DNA of 64,000 nt from Paragorgia papillata (GCA_035771165.1 JAWNZC010000229.1:3111501-3175500), one strand, 5' to 3'. Positions 23,901 through 34,207 are shown, counted from the first letter of the stretch. The notes: generated by a model not told the origin, from the sequence alone. Numbers and translations: made by a program.

Positions 23901-26900
23901 TTGTTAATGAAAACAATAGTCAAAGATGTCCTCTGTTTTCAATCGAGAATTTAATCAATTCGACGAATGAACTGAACGATACGCGTCCCAAGACATCAGT
24001 TCAAGATCTCGCCTACATTATTCAAACGTCTGGTTCCACAGGTACACCAAAACAATGCAAGATCTCGCACAGAAGCCTTCATATTATCGCTAATGCGTGG
24101 TTGGATCGATACGCCATGAGACAATTTAACGTCAATGTGCTACAGTGGGCGCCATTATCGTTTGACGTGTTTGTTGGAGATGTCGTAAGAGCTTTGGTAT
24201 GTGCACCTGGACAGCTCACGATTTGCCCAGACGAACGCAGGTTGGACATCCCCTACATGCTACAGCTGATTAAGAAACATCAAATCACCATGGCTGAAGT
24301 AACACCACTTTTTGGCCAACAACTTGTCGAAAATTCGGATCAAAACGAATTGAACTCCATCAAAATCTTTATCCTGGGTTCTGATGTTCTACAGCGACAC
24401 GTGTATCACACGATCAAGGCGAAACTCAGAAAAGATCAGAGGCTTTTGAACAGCTATGGCATGACAGAGGCCACAATCGACTCGTCCTTCTTCGAAAGGG
24501 ATACGCTTCCTGTTACAAGAAGTGATACAGTTCCAATAGGTACACCATTGCCGGGAGTCGGACTTCACGTTCTGGATCCCAAAACGTTTCTTCCTTGTCC
24601 TGTCGGAACAGTGGGAGAGTTGTACATCACCGGCGAAATACTTGCCTCGGGCGACGTTGATCTACTAGAAGTCGATAATCTTGGTTGTCGTGCCTTGAAG
24701 ACGGGGGACGCCGCTTGTTGGTTGCCCTCAGGCGATGTTGAGTTAATGGGTCGAATGGACAACGTGGTCAAACTAAGAGGGTTTCGGATCAGCACCGCAG
24801 AAATTGAGAACAAGATTGTGGAAATGGTGGAGGCTGTGGCACAAGCTTGCGTGGTTCCACTGAGTAACCAGGGCACGATAAACGAATTCTTGTGTGCATT
24901 TGTAGTGGTTGATTGTAAAAGCAGTATAGGGATTAAGATAGACAAAAACCACGTCTGTAGTAAACTGAAAGGTGCACTGCCCTATTACATGCTTCCAGAC
25001 ATTGTTCAGGTAATTAAAACAATTCCCATTTCCACCAATGGCAAAGTTGATCACAAAGCCCTTCCTGCGGTTTCCAAACTTTTAGAAAACATAACCGCGC
25101 CCACAACAGAAAGTTCTAGCCATGAATCTCCATCCTTGGCAACCTTGAAAACCTTATTTGCAGAAGCTATCGGTCTACCAGACGCAGAACAAGTGGATCA
25201 GAAGCTTACATTCATGGAACAAGGTGCCCACTCGTTAATTCTCGTCAAGTTTTCCACATTAATCAAACAAAAAACATCGTTCAGCGTCACGATTGCCGAT
25301 ATTTTCTCGTACCCGACAATAAGCGCGCTCGAAGAGTACATCACACAAGAAACCCAGTGTTCTGATGACGTAGTTCCGCAAGTCTCAAATGCAACGACGG
25401 TTCCTGCTTCCAACAACCAAAGCGAAGATATCGCTATTACTGGAATTGGTCTTCGACTTCCAGGAAATATCATGACGCTCCCTCAGCTCTGGGAAGTTCT
25501 GGAAAGTGGACATGACCTCATTGAAGATTTCTCCAAAACACGAACCAAGGACGTCTTAGACTGTCTCTCGCAAGAAAATAAAGAAACTCTATCTGAAGCA
25601 GAAACATTCCAAGGCGTCTTCTTCAAGAGAATCGACGAATTTGATAGCAATTTTTTCAAGATCCCACCTGGTGAGGCAAAATTCATGTCACCAGAACAGC
25701 GAATGTTTCTTCAAGTCGCCACAGAAGCGTTGGCAGAAAGCAAGCCTCTTTCAGAAGTTCATCGTTCAAAGATCGGGGTCTTCGTCGGTTCCTCCGAAAT
25801 CGGGTACTCCCAACTTCATCACCCCGACGAAGCAACATGTATTTCTGGACTCCTTCCTGGCATGATTGCTACCCGGGTAGCGTACCAATGGGACTTGAAA
25901 GGACCAACAATGCTTGTGGATACGGCTTGTTCATCCTCGCTCATGGCCCTCAAAGAAGCATGTGAGTCAATCAAAAGAGGAGAGTGCGAAGGAGCCTTGG
26001 TGGGAGGCGTAAGCTTAGTGCTATATCCATCAAGATCCGGCGTTTTTGGGAAAACCAGCATTCTATCCAAGGACTTCAAATGCAGACCATTTGATAAAGA
26101 TGCTACTGGGACAGCAGTGGGGGAAGGAGTGATGTGCTTGTACGCAGAGACGCTGGAAAAGGCCGTAAAAGAGAATAAACCAATTTATGGCATTGTAAAA
26201 AGCATAGCGTCAAACAGCGTCGGCCGCGGAAACGGAATCACAGCGCCTTCTGCGAGTTCTCAATGCGACGTAATACAGGATGCCTTAAAGAGCGCAAAGG
26301 TACAACCTTCGGAAATCACGTTTATCGAAGCGCATGGAACGGGAACAAAACTCGGCGACAGGATAGAACTTTCTGCTCTCCGATCTCTCTTCAATGACAC
26401 TCGAGAATCCAAAGTGAACTTATCAATTGGTTCAGTGAAGAGTGTCTTCGGTCATCTTGATTCAGCAGCCGGCATGCTCGGTGTTTTTAAAACACTAGCC
26501 TCGCTTGAGTCAAAGAAGATCCCACCAACAGCTCACTTCAAGACACCGCACCCTGAACTCGTAAATTCCAGGATGAATGTGCCAAATGAAACTATTCATT
26601 GGCACCCGAGTCCCACGGAAAATCGCAGAATTGCTGGGGTGAGCTCTTTCGGATTGACTGGCACCAACTGTCATGCCATCATCGCTGAAGTACCGATAGC
26701 TAAAGGTAGCAATCTTCCAGAAATCACTGGACAACGTAACTATCACTTACTTATCGCAGGCTCAAATTTGGAGCAGATCAGACGTCAGCTTCACTTACAC
26801 AAGATCCACATACGACAATCGATCCTGAGATCAGGAGCCAGTACCCTTCCTGGAATGTGTCTGACGGTAGCAAAACGCCTGAAAGAGTTCGTTAAACTAA

Positions 26901-28817
26901 AAATTCACATTGACTTAAAACTCGTTATCACAACTAAAGCACCAAGTCAAATGCTTAAAGTCGTAGAAGTTGCAGAGGCTGTTACAGATTTAAGAGCGAT
27001 GATACAACTAGCCAGGTTGCGCAGCGATATCGAATTTTCTTGTTCAGAATTTAACGACGTGAAGTCAGCGTCGCCAGATGTTGCTTCCTTTCTTCATCAA
27101 GGCACAATCAACGTCAATGGATTATTTCATGGTGAGAACATCCGCCTTTCACCAGAAGTTACACTGGTTATTTACAACGAAAGTAGACACTGGTTAGAAC
27201 CGTGCGATCGAATCTCAAGAGGTTCGAGTCGTCTGGATGTCAGTGAATTACTGGAAGTAAAGTTGAACGAAACACGAGAATTGGTTAGAAGTTTACCTCT
27301 GGCACCAGCTGTCGATCTTGAAGTAACGCTTGGTACATTTTGTTCGGCCATCATTATCAAACTGTTTCTAAGCACGGCCTTGAGCAGATACCTGGCCAAT
27401 GACCTCGAGATCACGTTCAAAAACGCGTTCGCCCTTTCTGAGATGCTGCCAAAATACGAGAAATTCTTCTTTGTGATGGTGAGAGAGCTTTGGCGAAACA
27501 AGCTGCTGATCGATACTGGTTCGAACGATGCCGCCCACTGTCTAGAGTCGTTTGTGTTCAAATGCAGGCATCTCCTAGACACAGATCCAACCGCCATAGC
27601 AAACGATGCCGTAGAGAAATACCCATCTTGGGCCGACTGTTTTCGCTTTCCGCTCTATTGTTCACAACATTTGGCTAAGGTGGTCCGAGGAAACATGAGC
27701 CCAATCTCAGTAATCTACCCCCGAGGAGACCTTAACTTTATGTTCCAGTTTGACAAGCTTGGTGATTTGCTGGGAGATGTCTACTACAATATGTACATGC
27801 AGCTCATAGCCTCGTACGCAAAGCAACTTTCTGGACAGGGAAAACAAGTACGGATCCTAGAGGTGGGTGCCGGCGTGGGCCACGTCACAAGACAAATCCT
27901 ACCGAAGCTCAAAGACACACCAAATGTCGAGTACTGGTTTACAGACCTTGGAAAAGCCTTTGTTGAACACGCCAAGACTACGTTTGCTGATTACCTCCAT
28001 ATGACGAAGTTCTCCACGTTTGACATTACCAAGAGTGCACCTAAGCAAGGTCTACTGGGCTCTTTTGACATCATCGTCTCTTATAACGTTATCCACACGA
28101 CAGAAAGCATTATGGCTTCAGTGGTCAACCTCAAGTCTTGCCTTGATAGTGACGGAAAACTGTTCGTGATCGAAAGTGCAAAAAACGAGACTTGGGCTAC
28201 ACTCGCCTGGGGCATTTTGGATGGATGGTGGTATTTCAAGGATTACAACATTCGCCCAGCCGAACCCATGATGGAAGCTGAGAAATGGGAACAAGTATTG
28301 CAAACCGCAGGGTTTCAGTCAGTCATCACGTGTCCTAACCAGGATGACGAAAAAGACCACGTGGAAAAATTCATGTTCCTTTGCAGTATAAAGAAACCGG
28401 TAACACGTTTTGAAAAAAGTTCTCAATCTCTTTCCAACCTTGGATGGTGGGAGACGGATATTGACAGGTTTGATCCGATCAAGAAACTGGACGATTTACA
28501 AGATAAAGTTAGCGACAACGCGCGCACTCCTGATGAAAATATGGATGGTGAGCAGTCGTCAGTCTATGAAGCACTAAAGGAAATTTGGTCAGAGCTACTC
28601 GGTGAAGATAACATCCATTCCGAAGATGATTTCAATTCTTTAGGCGGAGAATCCTTGTTGGCTATACAGATGATGAACATTGTCAAAAAGCGAATCGGAT
28701 TTCAGCTGGAAATTGCTGATACGTTTGGGTATCCAACCTTGGGTTCTTTAGCAGGTTTCATCACAGATGAACTGAACAAAGATACGAACCTGGATGTTGC
28801 CACATGTGGAGTCTCAA
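11944..28817 (+). CDS. Hybrid PKS-NRPS megasynthase, exon 1 (frame broken once)
   Basis: An uninterrupted block of about 5,600 codons encodes a multi-enzyme assembly line making a polyketide-peptide on 4'-phosphopantetheine carriers. Order: KS1, linker, two ACPs, C1, A1 split by a methyltransferase, PCP1, E, FkbH-like, carrier, C2, A2, PCP2, KS2, linker, C-methyltransferase, ACP. Catalytic residues are present in nearly all domains (see domain entries). The ATG at 11944 follows an in-frame TAG (11917) and a TATA/initiator. The exon ends at 28817 with gtaagt, phase 1. Reading changes from frame 1 to frame 2 at an A8 run (19058-19065), inside the E domain; homology is continuous across it, so one extra A is the simplest explanation. 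No KR, DH, ER or thioesterase is seen. The exon looks more GC-rich than its flanks. Animal residence is supported by the downstream spliced exons; a bacterial origin is inference. Confidence 0.9.
11956..13258 (+). other. KS1 domain (ketosynthase)
   Basis: Residues about 5-438. Complete Cys-His-His set: Cys174 in VATGCSSSL (usual form DTACSSS), His311 in ETHGTGT, His358 in NIGHLADGAAG. It performs decarboxylative Claisen condensation. It sits at the very N-terminus with no loading module before it, so its starter must come from another protein or carrier. Confidence 0.93.
13321..13800 (+). other. KS1 flanking linker in place of an AT domain
   Basis: Residues about 460-619. The region ends in ICWKKFYPG...YAFERTRFWP, the signature that closes the KS flanking subdomain of trans-AT PKSs. 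There is no GHSxGE-type acyltransferase motif, so malonyl loading must come from elsewhere; the C-terminal AT of the same gene is the obvious source. Confidence 0.75.
13945..14490 (+). other. Tandem acyl carrier proteins ACP1 and ACP2
   Basis: Two related four-helix carrier domains in a row, with phosphopantetheine attachment serines Ser707 (LGMDSL) and Ser805 (LGFDSL). The sequences resemble each other (NHDWQEMANENLF versus NYDWQEKENENLF), which points to an internal duplication. Tandem ACPs are common in trans-AT PKSs and are thought to raise flux. Confidence 0.88.
14542..15846 (+). other. C1 condensation domain
   Basis: Residues about 867-1300. Contains the SFSQKRLW start motif, an intact HHxxxDG (VVHHIVFDG, catalytic second His at 999) and the IGCFVNTLALR motif. 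It would join the polyketide on ACP1/2 to the amino acid on PCP1 as an amide. Confidence 0.88.
15925..18333 (+). other. A1 adenylation domain, split by a methyltransferase; asparagine-like pocket
   Basis: Residues about 1328-2130. Motifs a2 (VYVPIDPTSP), a3 (TSGTTGTPKG from residue 1770), a5 (NEYGPTEATVG), a8 and the a10 Lys (NKNGKKD) are visible. Aligning by eye to GrsA positions 235-517 gives the pocket D-F-T-K-I-G-E-V-G-K, one or two changes from the classical asparagine code. The FDFTITSI segment also resembles Asn activators. Asp is the main alternative. Confidence 0.8.
16423..17130 (+). other. Methyltransferase inserted between A1 motifs a2 and a3
   Basis: Residues about 1494-1729 start at GGWKSSYTG, the usual entry motif of A-domain-embedded methyltransferases. 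They carry a SAM-binding loop, VLEIGCASG (Glu1534), then ATDLSDTM and a FDLIVMNSVVHCF segment. Most NRPS N-methyltransferases sit between a8 and a9; insertion between a2 and a3 is rarer and has been linked to side-chain methylation (TioN type). With an Asn pocket, a side-chain amide N-methyl is conceivable but unproven. Confidence 0.85.
18436..18639 (+). other. PCP1 peptidyl carrier
   Basis: Residues about 2165-2232, with the attachment site in FDLSGDSLQAIHL (Ser2192). Asp just before the Ser is typical of carriers that work with an epimerization domain, which is what follows. Confidence 0.87.
18691..20020 (+). other. E epimerization domain, spanning the frame break
   Basis: The N-terminal part (PIVEEFFER, 18691 on) is in the first frame. 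The HHxxxDxVSW motif (VVHHVALDIVSW, from 19100) and the rest are in the second. Later motifs fit E rather than C: LESHGRQ, TVGWCTSSFPV, and a PNHGLGFGLL segment. It would convert the residue on PCP1 to the D form. The A8 run at 19058-19065 sits about 40 bp before the His motif. Confidence 0.85.
19058..19065 (+). other. A8 homopolymer where the reading frame changes
   Basis: Upstream coding is in frame 1 (stop at 19258-19260) and downstream coding in frame 2, which has a stop at 19052-19054 just before the run. The switch must therefore occur between 19055 and about 19100, and the eight A's are the only suspicious site. One A fewer restores continuous E-domain homology. Candidates are a long-read homopolymer error, a real allele, or transcriptional or ribosomal slippage. 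Confidence 0.85.
20036..21533 (+). other. FkbH-like domain (HAD phosphatase plus acyltransfer half)
   Basis: The order of motifs is that of FkbH-like proteins: an N-terminal extension (EIISAFNITPE), the HAD nucleophile region VIAVDADYTLWDG (Asp484/Asp486 counted from nt 19100), LVVLSKNSQTDV, FIDDNLVECEEM, LLQRTNQFKMN, DKHGTYGIV and SCRALGRGVE. Known relatives take 1,3-bisphosphoglycerate and load a glyceryl, or lactyl after further steps, unit on a carrier. Here it is embedded mid-line between E and a carrier rather than at a loading end. Confidence 0.88.
21953..22170 (+). other. Carrier domain following FkbH
   Basis: Attachment motif FIQSGGNSFSAVYL, Ser at 22049-22051. It is the likely acceptor of the FkbH-derived C3 unit. 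A low-complexity Ser/Thr/Asn/His-rich linker (about 21640-21830) precedes it. Confidence 0.85.
22217..23480 (+). other. C2 condensation domain with HHxxxDD motif
   Basis: LSSAQQRMVL start motif, then YIHHLIVDDFTL, where the usual Gly after Asp is a second Asp (catalytic His at 22595). DGLFVNTVLCRI corresponds to the C5 motif. It should join the upstream acyl chain to the amino acid on PCP2. The G-to-D change could affect rate or donor choice. Confidence 0.85.
23567..25075 (+). other. A2 adenylation domain with an ornithine pocket
   Basis: a3 (QTSGSTGTPK), a5 (LNSYGMTEATID), a7/a8 and a10 (STNGKVDHK) are intact. The pocket read against GrsA positions is D-V-G-E-I-G-S-I-D-K, identical at all ten positions to the classical ornithine code of the gramicidin S type. 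The surrounding FDVFVGDV and NSYGMTEATIDSS segments also look like bacterial Orn activators. The alignment was done by eye; the reference code is from memory. Confidence 0.85.
25142..25345 (+). other. PCP2 carrier
   Basis: Attachment motif FMEQGAHSLILVKF, Ser at 25232-25234. It carries the ornithyl intermediate for the following KS. Confidence 0.86.
25424..26688 (+). other. KS2 domain (ketosynthase)
   Basis: Full Cys-His-His set: Cys at 25928 in VDTACSSSL, His in EAHGTGTKLGD, His in SVFGHLDSAAG. It extends the peptidyl chain by one malonate-derived C2 unit. No AT follows; a degenerate flanking linker ending in ESRHWLEP (about 26720-27200) takes its place. Confidence 0.92.
27300..28345 (+). 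other. C-methyltransferase domain of the last PKS module
   Basis: The lead-in VVRGNMSPISVIYP, SAM loop ILEVGAGVGHVT (Glu at 27860), FDIIVSYNVIH, and the late GWWYFKDYNIRPAEP segment fit PKS C-methyltransferases. It would put a methyl on the alpha carbon of the KS2 product, so a malonyl-specific AT could still give a branched unit. Confidence 0.82.
28559..28780 (+). other. ACP3, last carrier of the line
   Basis: Attachment motif NSLGGESLLAIQM, Ser at 28652-28654. The exon ends about 40 nt further on. With no thioesterase or reductase domain after it, release must be spontaneous, by cyclization, or by another protein. Confidence 0.87.
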
Positions 28818-29318
28818 GTAAGTAATTCCTTTGATTTGATTTTATATTGTCTCAATCTCATTCCATTCCTATTTGTATGTTCTTGTCTGGGAAAGAAAAA
28901 ACCCGATTATTGGCCAAAGTTAAATTCATTTCGGGCAAGACGCAATTCAGTTACGTTGTGTTAACACACACAGGCAATTACAGTTAATTTCAACCTGATG
29001 GCATTCTTTTTCGGCAAACCTTTCTATAAAGGAAAATTGACGTTTGCAAACTGTAGCTTAAGCTCTATTACTATATAGCTTTGCAGAACTATCATTTAAT
29101 GGGTTTTTCGTGGTCTACAATGATTACTTACGCTTAATGCATACAATGCCATGCTATCGACGTCTATAGAGAAATAATATCCCACTAGCTATGCATTATG
29201 ACCCGTAACTAATTGGACTAAAACTTCACAAGACCCAGTGGGCTCATATGAAGGAATAAGAATATAGTGTTAACAAATAACCTGTTTCTAACCAATCTTT
29301 GATTTTCATTCATTCCAG
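28818..29318 (+). other. Intron 1 of the PKS-NRPS gene
   Basis: The donor gtaagt at 28818 and acceptor ttcattccag ending at 29318 join A28817 to AA29319-29320 as one Lys codon. The intron has no recognised gene or repeat and many in-frame stops. It proves the gene is in a spliceosomal genome. Confidence 0.85.
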
Positions 29319-29674
29319 AACCAAACCAACAACCCGACGATAAAACCAACACGAGCAACAAAAATGAAGGTTGTCTGAAAACTGCATTCCAGCCAACGAA
29401 TCTTCCGGCGTTAGTAGCAACAGTGAACGAGCTCGAGAAAGGGACTCTGCTAATGTTTCCAGGCCAAGGGTCACAGAAAGTTGGCATGTGCGTTTCAATG
29501 AAGGACAGCATCGAAGCAAGAAAAGTATTTGGTTTGGCAGAAGAAGTACTAGGATACAACGTGCTAGATATCTGTCTTGGAGATGGTATCACACTGGAAA
29601 AAAAATTAAAGTCGACGGAGTTTGTTCAAGTCGCTCTATTCGTTGGTTGCCTCGCAAAAATTGAACAACTAAAG
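29319..29674 (+). CDS. PKS-NRPS gene, exon 2: N-terminal part of the AT (MCAT-like) domain
   Basis: 356 nt; with one base from exon 1 it makes 119 codons and ends in phase 0 at gtaaga. After a linker of about 35 residues rich in Asn, Gln and Lys comes LLMFPGQGSQKVGM, the classic N-terminal motif of malonyl-CoA:ACP transacylases, then helices ending in CLAKIEQLK. The sequence resembles mitochondrial-type MCAT (FabD family) more than the ATs embedded in fungal or animal FAS/PKS, judging by eye. Confidence 0.85.
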
Positions 29675-30459
29675 GTAAGAAGAGATACGTCGTTCAAAAA
29701 ATGAGTTGACTCAAGTGGGATTTGACCATTGACCTGTATACATATAGTGTATAACTGCACTTGCGAGTCTCTTATATGAGGGCGGGAGATTGGGATTGCT
29801 CCAAACGGCAATATCGCGAAAAAATCGTAAAAGTCCCGCAATACAGTGTGGAAAATTAACGGAATACCGAAACAGTTTCAATGGATAAAACAAAATACCG
29901 TACCGAAGTGGCAAAATTACCGAAATACCGTCGAAAAGCACCGCAGTAATACTACAGTAACATTACCGCAGTACAGTAAGATTACAGTAATATTTTTATA
30001 ACCGAGCCCGGGCGTAGGGCCAAAGGCCAGGAGCCCGGTGAGGGTGCTAATCTCGGCATGCGTGGACACCATGCATTTACACGCGAGAAGAAACCGCTGT
30101 CAGATATGTTTGTGGGCGGAAGCGGAACGAGAGAAAAATTGAAGGAAACCTCTGCCAACTTTCGGTCCAAACATGGCGCCAAACCGGGGGAGCCAGAAAC
30201 AGGGAACGAAAACAAAACGCTGTCAATCACTGCGAGAAATGATTGAACAAGTTGCTTAGCCATTTTGAGTTAATTTAAGCGAAATTCCCTCCAACATTCA
30301 ACAACAAGCCCTCCCAAAAATCTTAAATTCCTCTCCGCTTATAAGCTTATAATTATAAGCCCACCAAAGGTGTCCTTCGAATAAATACAGTATATACAAA
30401 GAAGTTTAAATTATAGAAGTTTACGGTACAACGATAAAAGGAATTTGCATGATTTCAAG

Positions 30460-30810
30460 ATTTAATTATAACACAGTGAAACAAACACTTGGTCTTGGGA
30501 TAAGGAAAATATGCACAATACAAGTCATTAAAAATTTTTCATGATTTCTTACACTGCTAAAGTCAACCGAAAAATTTCGGGTGACTCTTAAGTGCACGTG
30601 ATATTCTCGCGACAATTTAACGCTAATCCGTGAGGAAGTGCAGTGTTTCAATTCTATTACAGAACCATCCTCAGAGAAACATGAGAACATTTTTCATGAT
30701 ATCTTACACTGCTAAAGTCAACCGAAAAATTTCGGGTGACCCGAGCGGAATTTGAACTCGCCCCTTTGGGATTCCAGTCCGCCGCTCTACCTGTCATTAA
30801 GCACGAATAC
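30460..30810 (-). mobile_element. tRNA-derived SINE
   Basis: On the minus strand, 30800-30740 reads gagcggcggactggaatccc then gagttcaaattccgctc, a tRNA-like anticodon arm followed by a B box (GTTCAAATTCC). The tail contains a repeated block (ctgctaaagtcaaccgaaaa at about 30554 and again at about 30712), so either two copies or an internal duplication is present. Confidence 0.6.
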
Positions 30811-31254
30811 TTACCATCAATTGCCATTGCCTGGATACATTGAGCTCTTCTTGGTCGTCTACCATAGCGCTAGCCGTGCAATCCGTGTATGTATTTTGCA
30901 AAATGCCTACGATAGTCCTCCCCCTTCCGTCCTCTCTCTGATTCTTATTTTTGGCAATATTATTGTATAAAAATGCATAAAAATAATTAAAACACAATGG
31001 AAAACGATGCAGGTTTACAAATTGTTAAGTGTAAAAGCTAAAGAGTAGAGTAGCATGGTTAAGATATTCGACGATTTAGACCATATTTACCAGATATCGA
31101 CCATTTGTGCCAGATATCGACCGAAAGTTGGCAGAGGTTTCCTTCAATTTGTCTCTCGTTTCCGCTTCTACTGCCTCAGAATATTCTCCCCACGGAAACC
31201 TTTGTGGGAGGAGTGAACACGCAAGATGAAAACCTGGAAGTAAATCTGAAACCT

Positions 31255-31256
<2 letters not shown>

Positions 31257-31331
<75 letters not shown>
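31257..31331. repeat. (TA)n microsatellite
   Basis: A run of about 37 TA units in intron 2, immediately before ttgggattttattttt. Confidence 0.97.
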
Positions 31332-31335
<4 letters not shown>

Positions 31336-32009
31336 GATTTTATTTTTTTTCAGTTCTCGCCACAAATAGAAACGGATTATACTATTCTTATTAGCTTATA
31401 AATCTCAAGCCAAGTTATGAATATACCAAGGAAAGGGTAAATTTTACTTAATAGAGCAAATAAGACTTTAATATTCTTGTCAACATATCGTCCCCCGATA
31501 CCCCATACCTGATTTGTGGTAAACTCCCCCTGGGTTGCCGCGGGGGAAACAAATTATATGTGCATAAATGAATGCTGATTCCTACCGTATTTATATTACA
31601 AATGCTGATTCCTACCGTAATTCCTACTGCAATTCAGATCGAGTTTTCGTTTACCATACGGCGTTTGGTTTTTTTCAGGTTTTCTGGTTTCTCTTCAAGA
31701 TATATTGAACCGGCTTTCTTTTTTTTTTTTCTTCGTTGTTTTCTTTTAACCTAAGTACAGCCAGCTTCATTTCGTTTCGTTAAACGAAACCATTTTGTTT
31801 CGCAAAATATGAAGATTTAGTTTTCTTCGTTGTTAATCACCCGTCCAAACATATTTAACATGTTTTGTGGCCCCGAGACTGCCGTTGTTTCCCGAGGCGA
31901 AGCCGAGGGCAACAACGAGCGGTCGAGGATAATTTTACAACCACAGCGAAGTTTAAGTTTTTCTTGAAGGTTCAACTTTGGAATTAATATATTAAAACAG
32001 TTGCTAACT

Positions 32010-32981
32010 TCCCTGCTGGCAGAGGTCTCTCAACAGGAAAGAGACCTCTGCAAACATCCAACACTTTGCTTGATGTAGCTAGCCACCGTCCAGAATCATG
32101 GTCGTGTCAAACCAGTTGTGAAAACAAGTTTTAATAAGAGCAACCTTGAAGCTTGAGTGACTTTTGTCACTAATACTTTCCTTCGTTTGTCGTTTGAAAC
32201 GAGAATCATCATCATCATCATCGCCAATGGCCTTATGTTTCTCTTTATTTGTGTTGTATACTCGCAACAATTCTTCGTTATCGTTCTCAATTATTTTCTT
32301 TCTTTTATCTAATGATTCCAGTCGTCTGTAGCATTTCTTGCATATCTTTTCTGACCCTTTCACATACCAAGGAGATGTACCAAGAATGCGACGAATTCTG
32401 TCGTTGAGACCTCCCGATTTGAAAACATTATAAGGACTTTTCTGACCACTTAGCAGAAAATTTACGGCACAGAAAAGACAGACACTATTTTTTTTTTGAA
32501 CTAACTGCTTTTACCGGTGTTATAGTTTTATAACTCGTTTTGGTGAAGACTGTGGAGTTGTTTTCGTCGCATTCATGTTGAACTTTCCATGCTAACAGAA
32601 CCGATATTACCAAGATCAATGATGCGCGGCGTGGCCCCAAAAGACACGTCATGATTTCTGTCCAAAACACTGACGAATCCGTCTGCATTCCTAACCTTTT
32701 CATATTGCAGTGATCTCACGGTGTCAATTTCAAAAGCTAAGGAATGCAGACGGATTCGTTAATGTTTTTTGGCGGAAAACATGACATGTTTATTTTGGGC
32801 CATGCCATGCATCATCGGTTTTGGCAATATCTTGGTTTTGTATTATATACAAAATCAAGATACCTCTGCTAGCAGGGAATATTCAACTTCATAAATAAAA
32901 AAAATGTCGCATACGCGACAGGAAAAGTGTCGTATGTTTCCAGAGGTCTCTTTTCTGTTGAGAGACCTCTGCCAGCAGGGT
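32010..32981. mobile_element. DNA element with 40-bp terminal inverted repeats carrying a CxxC-CxxC exon
   Basis: The ends are ccctgctggcagaggtctct (left) and its reverse complement at the right, extending inward about 40 bp with nested inverted gagacctctg / cagaggtctc. Inside, on the minus strand (about 32490-32090), an open stretch encodes a CLFC...ICKKCYRRLESLDK pattern, a treble-clef-like zinc cluster followed by a charged coiled segment. This may be a captured gene piece or the remains of the element's own DNA-binding protein. No clear target duplication was found. Confidence 0.55.
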
Positions 32982-33614
32982 TGATAACAAGATTTAAAAA
33001 TAGGTACGCAGTACGTACACGTGTCTACTGCATGCTGATAACTTCAAAATTCCTTGACTGCAAATAACAAAAATATGCACAAAAGACATAGAGAACGCAT
33101 AATTATATACATTTTATTAGTAAGAAACCAAAAAAATGGCCTAATTTCTACAGCCATTAGTTTACACGCAGTAACACTACTTACAGTAGTACCAGTACTT
33201 ATTAAATGTGTTTCAAATCATAAAACTCAAGTGCTTTAAGAGTAACTGTAAATGTGTAATGATAATGATAATAATAATAGTAGTAATTGCAGGTGTGAAA
33301 CACCATGCAAGTATATGAAATTAAAAAGAACTATGGTAAAGCAATGTAATTATACTAGTAAACTATGTCAAGTTAATATAAATCACACACAAAAAAGAAA
33401 ATAAGTGTTTACTAGTCTCTCGTTTGGAATGCGAGCAAAGTGCTCTATGACTGTGCGTTTAAAATCACTAAAATATATAAGGCCTTGAGCACAGCTTGAA
33501 TTTTGTGACAAATGGAAGCTTCTCCGTCCTGCGGTCGGGAGCCAACCCAGTTTCAAATTATCCAATTTCAATGGGAAGTCCTTGAGTGAGGCGGCACGCC
33601 CTTGGCTTGCAGGC

Positions 33615-33815
33615 TCAGCTCGTTCTAACGGAGAGAGCTCGTTCTACGGAGCCAGTTCATTCTATACGGAGACGGCTCATTCAGTCATTCTACACGAAAA
33701 CAATTCATTCTACGGAGCCAGCTCGTTCTACCGAAACAGCTTGTTCTACGGAGAAGTACCCTACTGTATGGAGAAGTACTCATTCTACGGAGAGACTATT
33801 GTTCTACAGAACGAA
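33615..33815. repeat. Degenerate minisatellite with 'agctcgttctacggag' units
   Basis: About nine irregular copies of a 17-24 bp unit around cagctcgttctacggagc. It shares the ttctacgga core with the array at 8203-8421 and, like it, is open in more than one frame. Confidence 0.7.
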
Positions 33816-34124
33816 GAAGTTCATACTATGCGGTGATGCCAGTGAACTCTACTTCCTCCCATTCTCCCCTCATATCTGGAACGCTAACTTCGGGTCAAAA
33901 AGTGAAGTCAAGCTCTATTACGTCGCCTTCAGTGCCCCTATATACGCGGCCAAGACGCGGTTAACGTCAGGGGACTGGAAGCGACGTAATAACTACAAAA
34001 TATTGACTTCACTTTTGAAGCGTGATAATGACAATTAATTATTTTTATGGAAATATTTATATTCATTTAATGTACGAAACAATTGTGTAATTCAGTATTT
34101 TTACTGCAAAACCTTTTGATTAAA

Positions 34125-34125
34125 C

Positions 34126-34207
<82 letters not shown>
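34125..34207. repeat. (ATT)n microsatellite
   Basis: About 27 uninterrupted units. A second shorter (ATT)n tract is at 34417-34462. Confidence 0.97.

Noticed and set aside
11944..28817. Bacterial contamination or symbiont contig
   Set aside because: The coding sequence continues in frame through two GT-AG introns, one 5.5 kb long and full of animal-type repeats, and ends at an AATAAA. A chimeric join inside exon 1 cannot be excluded without reads.
30058..30246. Short ORF in intron 2
   Set aside because: Lies in repeat-like GC-rich sequence with an inverted gagcccgg motif; no protein features.
30740..30800. Functional tRNA gene on the minus strand
   Set aside because: B box and anticodon-like arm are present but the acceptor stem cannot pair and a SINE tail follows.
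33582..34038. Overlapping ORFs over the second minisatellite
   Set aside because: Repeat-driven open frames in intron 2.
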